A DNA stretch of 64,000 nt from Adiantum capillus-veneris (GCA_014529385.2 CM043946.1:34242558-34306557), one strand, 5' to 3'; counted from the first letter of the stretch, positions 35,379-46,941 are shown. The notes: generated by a model from the letters alone, not told the origin. Program-made: numbers and translations.

Positions 35379-35607
35379 AAGGTCTGTGGAATTGCATTTG
35401 GCATACTCTATTCTATATGCATCTTTAAATTGTTATAGTTTATACACCAACTTTATCATGATTATACACCCTATCTACAAACCCTAGCTCCTTCAAGGGC
35501 AAGGTTAGTGGAACTTCATTTGGCATACTCCGTGCTATATGCATCTTAAAATTGTTATAGTTTATACAACAACTTTATCGTGATTATACACCCTATCTAC
35601 AAACCCT
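35379..35607 (+). repeat. 122-bp tandem duplication beginning at the CACTA edge
   Basis: Copy 1 starts at 35,379 with 'aaggtctgtggaa' and copy 2 at 35,501 with 'aaggttagtggaa'. Both run through 'catttggcatactc', 'gttatagtttataca' and 'ctatctacaaaccct'. Copy 1 starts exactly where the CACTA terminus stops, so the transposon sits at the left edge of the duplication. Confidence 0.85.
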
Positions 35608-35645
35608 AAAAGCATTGGTTCATTATAAGATCTTTAGGTTGTAGC

Positions 35646-35879
35646 TCTATACTTTAACAATGAAATAAAAACAAGTTAAACACACGGCGGGCTCTTCATT
35701 GGGCTTTCTTTTGAGAGTTTCTAAATGCCTTCTCCTCCCTCCTACATAAGATGTCACTTTGACACTTCATTGTGGATGCTAAAGAATGTTTTCACCTTGA
35801 GTAACAGAGAGGGATAAGAGGGCTACCAAAATTGGAGCTTGCCTCTTCTTGGCCACAACAACGCGCGGGTTACATCTAG
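35646..35879 (+). mobile_element. Helitron-type 3' end, possible 234-bp element
   Basis: The right end 'caacgcgcgggttacatctag' followed by T shares about 40 bp with the end at 28,146 ('ttctt..gg..c.caacaa.gcgcgggt.acat.ctagt'). A possible start TCTATACTTTAAC lies at 35,646, preceded by C rather than A. The 3' end is well supported; the 5' end and so the length are tentative. Confidence 0.5.
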
Positions 35880-35960
35880 TAGCATTTAAAGTTTCTTCAC
35901 TTATTTCTTTTCATAAGACCTTTGGGTACTAAGGCTTTGAAGGAGGCCAAAAATATATTT

Positions 35961-35981
35961 TCATCATCATCTTCTTCTTCT

Positions 35982-36020
<39 letters not shown>

Positions 36021-36061
36021 CATTTTCATCGTCTTCTTCTTCTTCTTCTTCTTCTTCTTCT

Positions 36062-36113
<52 letters not shown>
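35961..36113. repeat. (TTC)n and (CT)n repeats
   Basis: Alternating blocks of TCT/TTC trinucleotide and CT dinucleotide repeats, split near 36,019 by 'cccattttcatc'. Confidence 0.95.
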
Positions 36114-36116
<3 letters not shown>

Positions 36117-36346
36117 CCTCCCTCCCCACTTGCCTATTCCCATGCATTACTAGTAGTTATTTTTCTCAAAAGAAAGTGCGCTTTTTTTTTCTAGAGAAAG
36201 TGAAATTGTATCGAAGAAAAGAAACTGAAGCAAGATACAAGGAACCCATAAATAGAGGGTGTTTAGTCCTAAATTTGAAACTTACATCATATTAGAGACC
36301 CAGTCTCTCATTTTTAAATCTAGTGACACTATGAAAAAGGGAGACC

Positions 36347-37656
36347 TTAACACTAGTTTGGTACGAAAAAGGACACTTTAGTGTCCTTTTTTTGCGAATT
36401 TAATAAAATGGTACATGACATCTAGAGCACATCTCAAGAAATTCTTTTGTAAACTTATAAAATGTTATTCAAAGTACTCATAGAAATTATAATCCCTCAC
36501 TTTTGACCATAACCTCAATAGTAAATACACTCATGAAAAGAACCTACGCAAAATAGCATTCAATGTTTCATTAAAACTCGTACTCTAGCCTAAGAAAAAA
36601 TGATCACGGTCCATGCAATAATCCGTGGTAACTAATTATATATGTGTTTGATATTTTTGCAATTGTCATGTGAGAAAAAAATCCTTTGTGACTAGAATTA
36701 ATTATATAAAAAGTCTTGTGGGTCAAATATGCAATGCTCACAAATTCAATTAACAATCACAAAAAACATTTAGTTCATCTAAATTTACAATGTCTTATGA
36801 TGCATATATACTAGTCTATGATTCCATTACATAAGGTGGTAATTTTTAATGGTTATGCAAGCCACATTTAGTAATTATGGCATATCCAAAAAATTGCACA
36901 TGTTGTAATTATGATTTTTTATTTATAGAAAATAAACCTTAAAATAAAGTGCACTTTTGGATTTTTTTGTTCATCTCACTTATTTGTTTACAAATACCTC
37001 ATATGGACACAATTGGGGGATTTATATACACACTTTCATTAGTTTTTCATAGCAGTGTTTTTTTTGCAAGAAATTACGCACTATAATTTTTTTTAAATGA
37101 GCTTAAATTACAAGATGCCTATGAGTTTGAACCCTTGCAAAATGCTTAGTTGATGGGTATTGACCTATAGATACTTTATGCACCTTAGGTTTTGTCCCAT
37201 AACCTCATCATGTTAATCAAAGAGGCCTTGAAAGACCAAAATTTCTCTCTTTGTCAGCATTTTCAAGATTTTGGTCTTTTGATTATAACAAAAATCTAAT
37301 CCCATAACTAGGTTAGGAAGCTCAATTTCTTGGTATAATAAGTTTTTTCCTATCCATACACCTCGAAATCTATGAAAAATCTTATTTTGATGAGACGTTA
37401 TGTTCAATTTATGAAAATTTTGTTAAAATTGCACTAAATTTCTATGATTTTTTCATCCTAAAACTTATCATTATAATCTTAATTTGGTATAAGTAAAATT
37501 TGGCTATGTTCTTTACCTCATAGATAACCTAAGATATGAACGTGATCTATTATTATTTTTTTTAGATTCACCAAATAATTATGACAAGTTGCTAGAAAAA
37601 CAGGACACTTTAGTGTCTCAGGACATTTGAGTGTCCGATTACAGAACTAGTGTTAA
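36347..37656. mobile_element. 1.3-kb inverted-repeat element with TTAA flanks
   Basis: The element proper is 36,351-37,652. The left end reads CACTAGTTTGGTACGAAAAA then GGACACTTTAGTGTCC. The right end, complemented, reads CACTAGTTCTGTAATC then GGACACTCAAATGTCC. TTAA lies directly outside both ends (36,347-36,350; 37,653-37,656). The GGACACT block is itself palindromic, and an extra 'ggacactttagtgtc' sits next to it at the right end, so each end can form a hairpin. The interior is AT-rich with no transposase; the largest frame is 64 codons. The 5'-CACTA start recalls CACTA elements, but the 4-bp TTAA flank does not (they make 3 bp). TTAA recalls piggyBac, whose ends differ. The superfamily is left open. 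Confidence 0.7.
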
Positions 37657-38205
37657 GAAAGTGAACTCTTGGTGTCGAGCCATTATACACTTTTCTTTGT
37701 GGTTTATTTTTGGACTACATAAGTAGTCCTTAGTAAAGGGTTGGATTTGGGTGCATCTCTGGACCATTGTATAAAGCTTGTGGATTAGTGCCACATTGCA
37801 CGCTAATGATAATAAATTGTTTTTCTATTAATTCTTTCATGCCTTTGTGAGAGAGAGTTAACATTTGTGTACCTCTTTCTTTATAGGACATTGAATATTG
37901 TGTCAAACATTGTTTTTTATGATTTTAAAATATATTATAATTTAAATAGTTCATTGTTAGATTTTTTTCTAAAAAACATAATATTTTATTGTGATACCAC
38001 ATGTTTTAAAATCCTAGAGTCACTTTTTATTTTTCTATCACAAAGAAATTATTTTCTTCTCTATAGCGTATATACGTACGTCATAGTGAATTTTCACCTT
38101 GTTTATTTCTTGAGGCATTCATGGTTTGCTTAACTTTGTCCTTTCTCTATACCATGTGGTCAAATGTGAATAGACAACTTTCTCCACTTTTATTATACAT
38201 AGAGC

Positions 38206-38292
38206 TTTCAATGGTCATGCACAACATTAAAAGATCCCTAATGTGTCTTTCCTCGTTTATCATAGGTCTTTCTCACTTTAGGTCGCCATTTA
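38206..38292 (+). repeat. dispersed repeat, second copy at 60,936-61,022
   Basis: Both copies run 'tttcaatggtcatgcacaa', 'tgtgtctttcctc' or 'tgtgcctttcatc', then 'ggtctttctcactttaggtcgcc' or 'ggtctttcccactttaggccacc', in the same order. Family unknown. Confidence 0.6.
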
Positions 38293-39689
38293 GAGTGAGA
38301 TACTCACCTAGATGTGATGTTTGTGGTCACTTGATGGTTGGTATTGAGGTCCGACCCTTTTGGGCTCACCCTTTTGGAGCCCAAGAGAAGAACCTTGTAA
38401 ATGCTGAAATTAGCTATCCCATCTAGATTTCAAAGGCTGAAGGTATCCTTGAAAGAAGCAATTGAGGATCAATATATTTTTTCTTTTACCAATTTTTTTG
38501 GGAAAAAGAAAAGCCCTTTGTTGAGGATTATTGAAGGTGCACTATAAAGCAAGTTGTTACCCTAAAGGCTTTAGTGCACTATGAGTGAAGGTTATTCAAT
38601 TTTCAGTGCATGGAAAGTGTCCAAAAGAAGCTTAAAAGTCTTGTGAATGAAAAGAAATCATGGCCTTTTAAATGCTATTTTTTAAAGTTTCATTCATTTT
38701 TTTTTGATTAAAAAGTGTATTCATAGGAGTTTGATCAAATGATGTAAAGTATTGACAAAGGGCCCTTTGATTTAAGGATTTCATAAAAATTTATTCTATT
38801 GATTTGTTTATTGTTATTTTTATTTATTAAAATTATCTTTTCTAATGAATGTGCAATATCTTTTAAAATATTAATGTGCAATGTGAACCTTTCACACTAT
38901 TTAAGTGGGGCCTTTTGTAATATATAAACCATTTGTGATAATATATATATAATAGATAATATAATTTTATATTAAAATACACAAAAAATTCTATGTAATT
39001 GTAGACACATATTTAAACTCACTCGCCCTTATCTTTCCTTAGCTTAGCAGGCCTTCGTGCCTCCTCACCTTGTTTGCCATTCTCGCAATTGTGAGTAGAG
39101 ATTTAACTTTGCAAACAATGTACAATGAATTATTTGCGTGTTTTCGTTTTTTTAATACAATTACCGCATTATGTGACATATTTTTATTAAGAGAAAACAA
39201 GAAGGATACATCATTGCCTATGCAAATTATCCTTGTCATGGATACATACAGACTACATTGAACTAGCTTAGATTATAGAGAGCCAACAATCCTCACAACC
39301 ATATACCTAATCGACCACTAGAAGAGTCACTATGTCTTTCCATTTTCTCCTAAATTTCTTCCCCACTATATGGCATGTATTGAGCATATAATGCCTTCTT
39401 TTTGTTTAAATTGCTAACAACTACTAAGTAGTATACACTCTCTCTTGTTTTTTTTGGGCCAAACCCACAATGTGTTTCTGGGCTTTAATTAGGTAGTATA
39501 CAGTTATTAGTTTCTAAGGGTGGGCTTCGCTAAAGGGTTTGTAAGCATAAAAAAGAATGATTTCAAGCTAAATCAATACATAATTTTAAAATAGTGCAAT
39601 CATTCCCTTTTATGTTGAAAACGGTAAGCATTGAATTGTCTTAATGGGCTAATGGAATATGATGGGAGAGTACTCGCATGTGGCCCCAA

Positions 39690-39912
39690 AGTAAACGATA
39701 TGATGAGATAGTGTGTATGGCCCCCTTCTTAATGTCTCCCTTAAAACTAAGTAAATACAATGAGACTTTGCATTTCGCCCTATTCAACCACCTGAATCCA
39801 AGTAAAGGAGATGATGAGATAGTGTGTGTGACCCCCTACTTAACGTCTCTCTTAAAACTAAGTAAATACAATGAGACTTTGCATTTGGCCCTATTCAACC
39901 ACGTGAATCCAA
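39690..39912 (+). repeat. 111-bp tandem duplication, in frame (37 codons)
   Basis: Two copies, starting near 39,701 and 39,812, share 'tgatgagatagtgtgt', 'cccttaaaactaagtaaa' and 'caatgagactttgcattt'. Because 111 is a multiple of three, the 112-codon plus-strand frame 39,678-40,016 repeats KLSKYNETLH and ALFNH..NP. No family is recognised. Whether the frame is translated is unknown. Confidence 0.8.
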
Positions 39913-39959
39913 TGGTCCACATTTTCTCTGAAGAGTGCACAGTCTCCCGAGGCCTTGTG

Positions 39960-40110
39960 CGGGCCAAAAAAATCTATGAATCTTCACTACCAATCCAAAG
40001 TTCTCCTTTTACATAAATATACAAACAAGGTGAAGACTCACTTGAAAGGGATGTCAAACAATGTAAGGTTGTGAAATGAAGCAAGTGGCAAAGGACCCAT
40101 TGACAAAATT
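39960..40110 (+). repeat. dispersed repeat, copy of 1,075-1,225
   Basis: See the copy at the window start; shared blocks include 'aaatatacaaacaag' and 'aagtggcaaaggaccca'. It follows the 111-bp duplication directly, as if part of one older element. Confidence 0.6.
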
Positions 40111-40560
40111 ATAAACACTAATATGTGACCCGCATGTTGCTGAGGCAAAAGAAACATTGCTTCTATTGTCATAGAGTTATCTTCTCTTCCTACATGTAAA
40201 GTCTATTGTATTTCTAAAAGTGATGTATGACACGATCTCTTGAAAGATTCTAGCAAACATGAATATATGAAAGATGTTGCAAAGCATTCTTTGATATGAA
40301 GCTTGAAAGTTTCTTATAGACACTATTTTTCATGAGGTGCTAGTCCTTGTTCAACAAATTTAAGAGTTTTCTACCTTTGTTGGGGGAGAGAGAGAGAGAG
40401 TCAGGGATTTCATTGACATACTCACGATCGTGTGATTACGTTAATAACTCCAGTATTTACACAAGAAAATCAAGTGATCAAGTTAATTGTTAATGTGACT
40501 TTGATTATGACTTGCAAAAACCAATAGAGACGGTTAGCCTGTCGGAGTTTTGATTTTTTT

Positions 40561-40670
40561 CGACGGATGCCGCCGGGCTTTCTCCTTTTGCCGGTGGGCC
40601 CGTCTTGTATACCGTAATACCTATCGGGCCCGTGGGGAAAATGAAAAAGCCTGGCGGGAGTAATTATATA
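40561..40670 (+). repeat. left GC-rich palindromic end
   Basis: Arms near 40,571-40,605 and 40,622-40,658 (CGCCGGGCTTT...GGGCCCG and CGGGCCCGTGGGG...AGCCTGGCGGG) are imperfect complements, so the segment alone can fold into a long hairpin. Proposed left terminal repeat of the composite element. Confidence 0.6.
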
Positions 40671-41683
40671 TAGTAAACAGTGTGCTAATCACGGTCCTTT
40701 AGCTAGGCAAATCCTTGGGAGTGTATCTGAGTGCCGGGTATAGTCATCTCCTTGTGAATTGACCTAAGGTTACAGAGTCACAGGTCCTTATTTTGGGCCG
40801 AACGTGATTCTTAATTCAGTAACCACTCTTAAAAAAATTTAATTCCTTTACCGAACATAAAGGTACGAAACCAAAACAATTGAAAATTTGGAGAGTCATG
40901 CTCATTGCGACAAAGCCATTGGTCCAAATGAGGGCTGTAATTGGTTTTAGAAGATGAGCATATGTAAATGATGAGTCGATAGTCAAGGGTTGGATGTCTT
41001 GTACTAGTGTATTCGGCATATAAAGATCCTTGAAGTCTTGAATTTTTCACCATCATAGATTTGAGTTGCAATACATTGTCACTCCACAATATAAGAGCTA
41101 TAATCCTTAATTGGGTGAAACTAGCTTTTATATATTGAATTGGTTGCATAAGGGGACTATAGTCCTTCACTGGGTACAAGTAGTCCTCAATTGTGTGATT
41201 ATATTGAAGATTAATATGCATTAGTTCATGCATTGATTTATATAGAGAGTGCATTATGTATTATGATAGATTATTAGTGCATGAATTGACCAATCATATA
41301 TTTTATTGCCTTTGTTTATTTTTTGCAAACAACTGATATCGTTCAGTAGAAGTTGATTATTCTTTGCAGAAATTGAAATATATATGTCTTATTGTTTGCA
41401 AATCAAATTGGACATATAAATAATCATCATAATAATAATTGCATTGAAAAAGTCATAGCATTGGAGTAGCTATTATGTCGTGCATAGAGTGTATTGCAAT
41501 GTGTATGTTTTCTCACAACATAGATGATCGATATGTGGGCTGACTACCGTGCATTGGAAATCTCATATTGTTCTTTTTGGTTTCTTTCATAGTGAATGGT
41601 TTTTTAATAGATATTGAAAATAAGAAAAATGTTTTAAAAACTGAACATCTGGTTCATTTGTCTTCAGTTTTATTTTTAAATCA
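40671..41683. other. no gene; left arm of the hAT-like element
   Basis: AT-rich sequence. Two overlapping minus-strand frames (67 and 141 codons, 40,816-41,254) have no domain. The 5' untranslated part of the transposase gene would lie here. Confidence 0.4.
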
Positions 41684-44125
41684 ATGGAGCAAAATGTGGG
41701 CACAAGTAGTACAAAGAAGCCAAAGAATAAAATAGCTCCTCGCAAAGAGTGGGATTCTGCTCACAACATATGCGGCCAATATATGGAGTGGCAATGTAGA
41801 TTTTATCTCACAAAAAAATCAGGCGATGCACCAAGTATTAGGGACCATTTTTTGGGTGGCAGTAAAAAGAGTTGTAAGAAATGTGAACATCCTCAGGCAC
41901 CTACAATTTCAAAGCGTTTGAGAGAAGAGCTCACCAAAAAGGGTGGCAAGAGACAACTAATATATAGCTCTGTGATTGCAAGTCAAGAGTTGTCAGAGCC
42001 ATATATTAACTCCACAGATCCTATGGTGACGCCAACTAACCTTGGAGAACAGCCTGCGCAGGGGGAGGAAATTTCAAGCAGTATTCCTTTTAAGCGTCAC
42101 AATGAAGGAAGACTTGGTCAAATGCGTCAAAAATCATTACACAAATATTTTGAGTGTAGTCTCTAGAAGAAGCACAAACTGCAGTCGCCAAAGCAAAATT
42201 CTTCACTGGAAGTGCTTTGGTCATGGTAGACAACAATCATTGGAAAACTGTTTGGATGAAAATCGGTGAGTCTGGCCCAGGATTTTCAGCTCCTTCTTAT
42301 CACACGATACGAAATGTTTTCTTGGACAAATGTTACATCGAAGTCAAAGAGGGTGTTGGCAAAATAATACTTCGGAATATTTCGCTTTCAGGATGCACAA
42401 TCGTGAGTGGTGGCTGGTCAAATGTTCAAAGAAGACCGCTGATTAATGTAATGTTGGTTTGTCCAAGGAGAGAAATGTTTATAAAGGTGATTGATAGTTG
42501 TGGTGCAATTAAAAGTGGCATATACGTGTCTGAGTCCTTGGTTAATGTAAATAAAGCAATTAATGTTGAACATGTCGTTCAAGTAGTCATGGACAACGCA
42601 AAGAATTGTAAAAACTCCAGTAAATTAATAAAGAAGTACTTTCCACACATTTTTTCCAATGGATGTAATACACACAGCTTAAACTTGGTGGTGAAGTATT
42701 GGTACATTAGCAAAGAAACCACATGGTTTGCCAAAATAATTGACACAACACGTCAGGTAGTGAAATTTATCTTGAAACGACAAAGAGTGCTCGATTTGTA
42801 TAGAATGCGCATGTCGGTGATGTTGAAACTTCTTGTTGAAACTCGGTTTTGTACGCACTTTTATACATTGGAATCACTTCTCTACAATAAGTGCATTCTG
42901 ATTGACACATTCAATTGCACGGCCTTTGATGAATGGCAGCTTGAGCAAAAAGAAAAAGTGAAAGATAAAATTACATGTCTACATGGCAACGTAAGTGAGG
43001 GTGCTTGGTGGAGGAGTGTAATGGATGCATACCATGTAGAACGCGCATGTCAGTGATGTTGAAACTTCCTGCTAAAGCTCAGTTTTGCACGCACTTTTAT
43101 ACATTGGAATCACTTCTCCGCAATAAGTGTGTTGTGATTGACACATTCAATTGCACGGCCTTTGATGAATGGCAGCCTGAGTAGAAAGAAAAAGTAAAAG
43201 ATAAAATTACATGTCTACATGGCAACATAAGCAAAGATGCTTGGTGAAGGAGTGTAATAAATGCATACCATATAATGATACCCGTTATGTTCGCGATTCA
43301 CAACCTTGATCAAAGGGCACCAAATTTGGGCAAAGTGTGGATGACATGGTGGTCAGTCCAAAAGAGTCTTGAAAATCCCGAAGAACTCAAAGAATCTGTA
43401 GTAGAGAAGGAGTGGATACTACCATTCTCTAGCAAACAACAAAGAATTTTGGCCAAGTATTTTCATGCAAGGTGGAAGAGCTCTCATAGTCCACTCCATA
43501 GTGTTGCTTACATGCTCGATCTGGAGTATTGGAATTTAGATCTAATGTCCAATACAGAGGTGGTCAGCAATCTTTATCACATGGTCAACACGTTCTACTC
43601 CAACGTTTAGGACCGAATTGATTGCATCAAAGAAATGAGTGCATTTAGATTAAAGGAAGGTCCTTTTGCAAATGATTTTGTACAAATAATGGCAAAAGAG
43701 CAACTTGCATGGAAGTAGTGGATGATGAATGGTGGAGAGAATTACTCTACCTTACATCCCCTTGCAATGAAAATACTGGCACAATATGCAGCAAACTGAA
43801 GTCTAGAGAGAAAATCGAGTATGTACAAGTATGTTCACAACACTATTCGCTATAGACTATTAGCACAGAGCGAAAATATTAGTGTATATGTTTTGCAATG
43901 AAAACATATTGAATCACATCAAAAGTGTTGGCTACGAGGAGGACATGCCAACCTGGTTGTATGATTGTTAAAATGAAGACAAAGAACACCTCAATGTTGG
44001 TGTATCTCAATGCACTCTAGACAAAATAGAAGAGAATCTGATAATAGATGTGGAGATTGAATTACAAGGAGATCCACAATACTCAGATTTAGAACCAAAT
44101 AACAACTTCACAGATTCAATATAGC
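41684..44125 (+). pseudogene. hAT-superfamily transposase (BED, DUF659, hATC), broken
   Basis: The ATG at 41,684 opens a frame with a BED-like N-terminus (EWDSAHNICGQYMEWQC, then SIRDHFLGGSKKSCKKC at about 41,735-41,900; one BED Cys is not obvious). A one-base-type shift near 42,166-42,172 leads into EEAQTAVAKAKFFTGSAL and the DUF659 domain (about 42,280-42,790: PSYHTIRNVFLDKCY, GWSNVQRRPLINVML, VVQVVMDNAKNC, FSNGCNTHSLNLV). A 236-bp tandem duplication then breaks the frame (42,807-43,278). After an intact piece at 43,275-43,610, the hATC dimerisation region is readable at about 43,620-43,910 (HPLAMKILAQYAAN and SLERKSSMYKYVHNTIRYRL), with stops. An acidic tail follows to 44,125. The protein would have moved the surrounding element. 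It is inactive as it stands. Confidence 0.85.
42807..43278 (+). repeat. 236-bp tandem duplication inside the hAT transposase
   Basis: Copy 1 begins 'gcgcatgtcggtgatgttg' at 42,807 and copy 2 'gcgcatgtcagtgatgttg' at 43,043; both run to 'atgcataccat'. The copies differ by scattered substitutions. The period is two more than a multiple of three, so the duplication itself ends the reading frame at 43,056. Confidence 0.9.
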
Positions 44126-45492
44126 TAGAGAGTAGAATGAAGATCGTTTCAAAAATCATTGTAAAAGACCATGTATTCAATGTGTTTTGATCATATACAA
44201 TGCTTCATATTCGCGATTATGCATAGTTTGTCGATCTCAATCGTGTTACTCTAAAGCAACATCTTGCTCTCACCAAACAGATTTCTAATTGTGCTAGGGG
44301 TATCTTGGCGGTCTTGCTTGAATTTATACTCATTTGCCATGCGAAATATAATATATATTCCTTGTGGAATATCTTGTGAACAAATTGTGCATCGGCTACT
44401 ATTTTGTATTAAAGAAATAAGACAGACAAATTGATAATAATGACCACATATCAATGTATAATATCGACTCCACGTCAAACTTCTTGTAGCAAACTGGAAA
44501 ATAGGAAGATAAGGATGCATCTAAGGTAGATGAGGGGACCAAATCTAGATGCATGACAAGGTGGCTTATGTGTGTTTCTTATACAGGCGGAGGATTCACT
44601 CGCTGTGTTAAATTCCGAATGATTTTCTCCATCCGGACCTGTGATGGTTGGGATGTTTGGGTGGCTATAGAAAGCCGTGTTATTTCTGCATCTTTCTCTG
44701 CCAGTTAACTGTAGGTCGGCATCTGCCACTATCAATGCCCGTTCATCTTGGGTGAAAGTGACACAACTCTCCCTAATATCATGAGTGGCAACAATTGTTT
44801 CCTTTGACGAAAATGTACTGGTCACTGTTGCACAAAGTGAACATATAACATTTTTGCAAAATATAACATACAATATACATTGTGCAGTGGATGGCCATAA
44901 ACTTCCAAGTAGATCCTCTCAGCATTTTCTTAGATCGCATCATGGAGGCACTTCGATACCTTCCACCTTTCTTTCTTAATCCCTGCATCCTCACATGGCC
45001 ATATTGTTTTGATCATGTCCTTCGTCACTTCTTATTGATCTCTTTCCATTGCATGTGGTTTGGATTTTCCCATTTTGAGAGTCGTCGAGCAATGCGCATC
45101 ACTTGTTGTGCCGACATACTGTGTGCTAGAGACTTCATGCGCTGAAATACATTAACAACCACTTGTTGTTGATCATCATGCACTAATTAGGTGCCACAAC
45201 CTTGTTCTTCATCGACCATTTTCTCTTGGAGCTACAATGGACAAATAGACAAATATTCAATATCATTGGCAAATATATATTCTCACGATTCAACAGTTTT
45301 ACATATGCACAAGGTAGCAACTTCTCGTCCACTACATAAGATATCATAGCCGACTAAATCAAACCACAACTGATGCGACTAATTGCCGGACCCAATTGAA
45401 CCACAAGATAAATTTGAAATGACTAAAGATAATTGACTCAAGGAAGTGAACCACTCAAAACCAAATAATACACTTCAATAAAAATAGAATAC
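44126..45492 (-). other. possible 3' exons of the kinase-like pseudogene
   Basis: The minus strand has protein-like segments between the transposase and the kinase core. One spans about 45,085-45,240 after a possible acceptor '...ccattgtag' (QQQVVVNVFQRM, SMSAQQVMRIARRLSKWENP), with one stop. Another spans about 44,520-44,840 (TFTQDERALIVADADLQL, NIPTITGPDGENHSEF). They could be downstream exons of the kinase gene. No family is recognised. Confidence 0.35.
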
Positions 45493-46900
45493 CTTGGGTT
45501 GGACAGGGTTGGGGTCTGTCTTTAAATGTTCTTTGAAAAATATCAAAACGTCAGATGCATTTCTTCTTTGTTCCTGCTCTTTTAGCTTCATCCAACAATC
45601 TACTTTAATATGAATATCCGTCATAACATCTTGGTCTGGGTGGTAAAAAACTTCTTCTGGAAAATAATTTTTTCTTGCTGCACTCTAAAAGTCTATCAGC
45701 ATATCGAATAAATAATCCAATGCAGATATGTCACTTGATTTTGTGTATGCATCTGTGCACCATGGATTGTATAGTTCTGGAACAATCCACGATTGCTTAG
45801 CCATCTTGACATCCCCTACTCTATATGCCTCCAAAACTGCAGAGTCCAAATGTGTGCTTGGATGCAGATAATTAATTGACGTGCGCATCATTTCCCAATC
45901 AATGATGCCGACACGAGGTTTATGAGTAAAGTCCAACATTATGTTGAATTGGTGCAAGTCACTGTGTACTATCCCAACCGAGTGGACAACGGCAACTTCA
46001 TCGATTAAGGTGTGACAAATGGCTGGCATCTGGTCGCTCACTGTCTTGATCTGCACCGTATATATCTCTTGTACAGGAAGATTTGCTACAGGCAATGACC
46101 TCTAGCTGTGTTGTAGCCTGTACATGTGTCATCTGAACAATCCGTGGGCAAATGGTAAGCGGAACATCATGTCCCGCAGGGTAACCCCATTGTAGTATGG
46201 GAATATTGTGATCCAAGGAGCTTTAGTGGTAAAGCCAATGCACCTTATAATGGAGGGCTGAAGCGCTTGCATTCCTTGCTCTATCTGAAAGCTGTCAAAT
46301 TTTGCCTAACTCCCTCCCTTGTAGCATTTTTCCACATATGTGATGTGAGCTGGAAAGAAAGAGATGCCTTTGATGGTGTACAATGTGCACACACCAAAGG
46401 AGCCTGCTCCAATCCTCGTACCTTCTACCAAGGCCTCATGACGGATGCTGACAAGATGATCGCACTTGGCATTCAAAGCCGTGCGCATAATTGTGCTGGT
46501 GTCGCTAGCATCTGATCGACCTCCCAAAGCTGCTTGCACATCTTGGGCCATCTTCAATCTCTTGGTAAGGCTGCTTGGTCCTGCGCTTTCACACGCTTCA
46601 TCTTCACCTTCTATTCCTCCCACAATTTATCCCAGAGCTCTAATTCTGACATGTTGCAGGCAGGAGGGATATCTTCCTTTAAGTCTCTGCAACATACTTT
46701 CATATTGCCCAACATTGACCTAACCTTGTGGTGGGGGTCTAATTCTCGAATCCCTGCTGCATTCAGCAACTCGTATTGGCATTCACCTCGCAGCCTGCAC
46801 TCTGTGTTCTCCCATATAGCGCTAGTGAGGTCTTTGATGAAGACATCGCTTTCACTAATCTGCTGTATGCAACCATCTGAACATGATGATATTGCCAAAA
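45493..46900 (-). pseudogene. protein-kinase-like gene, four in-frame stops
   Basis: On the minus strand one frame runs from about 46,623 to 45,493 (377 codons), broken only by stops at 46,306-46,308, 46,129-46,131, 46,102-46,104 and 45,685-45,687. It shows a Gly-rich loop (GTRIGAGSFGVCTLY, about 46,360-46,405) and a hinge-like ITIFPYYNGVTLRDMM. The catalytic loop is GIVHSDLHQFNIML (Asp and Asn kept; HSD for HRD). A metal-site IIDWE stands where DFG is usual, and VPELYNP plus SSDISALDYLF match the APE and DxxALG region. Upstream, in another frame, 46,611-46,898 adds a helical N-terminus (DKLWEE at its end). At 45,493 the frame meets AAG|GTATTC, a good splice donor. It would have been a soluble Ser/Thr or aminoglycoside-phosphotransferase-like kinase. 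It faces the hAT transposase tail to tail and may be its cargo. Confidence 0.7.
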
Positions 46901-46941
46901 TACATTCTTTTCAAATGGCACGCATAATAATTTTCTTTTGA

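Larger units (their letters stand above)
37660..40560. other. AT-rich anonymous DNA, no gene
   Basis: No domain on either strand. Frames of 60-112 codons are hydrophobic, Phe/Tyr/Ile-rich translations of AT-rich DNA or repeat products. Contains (AT)-rich 'atatatatataat' near 38,940 and the three repeats listed below. Confidence 0.45.

Noticed and set aside
36347-37656. Assigning the element to piggyBac because of TTAA
   Set aside because: The tips are CACTAG, not CCY, and there is no transposase; superfamily left open.
44126-45492. Editing or alternative decoding to explain the kinase stops
   Set aside because: Four stops of two kinds (TAG, TGA) plus an upstream frame change are simpler to explain as pseudogene decay.
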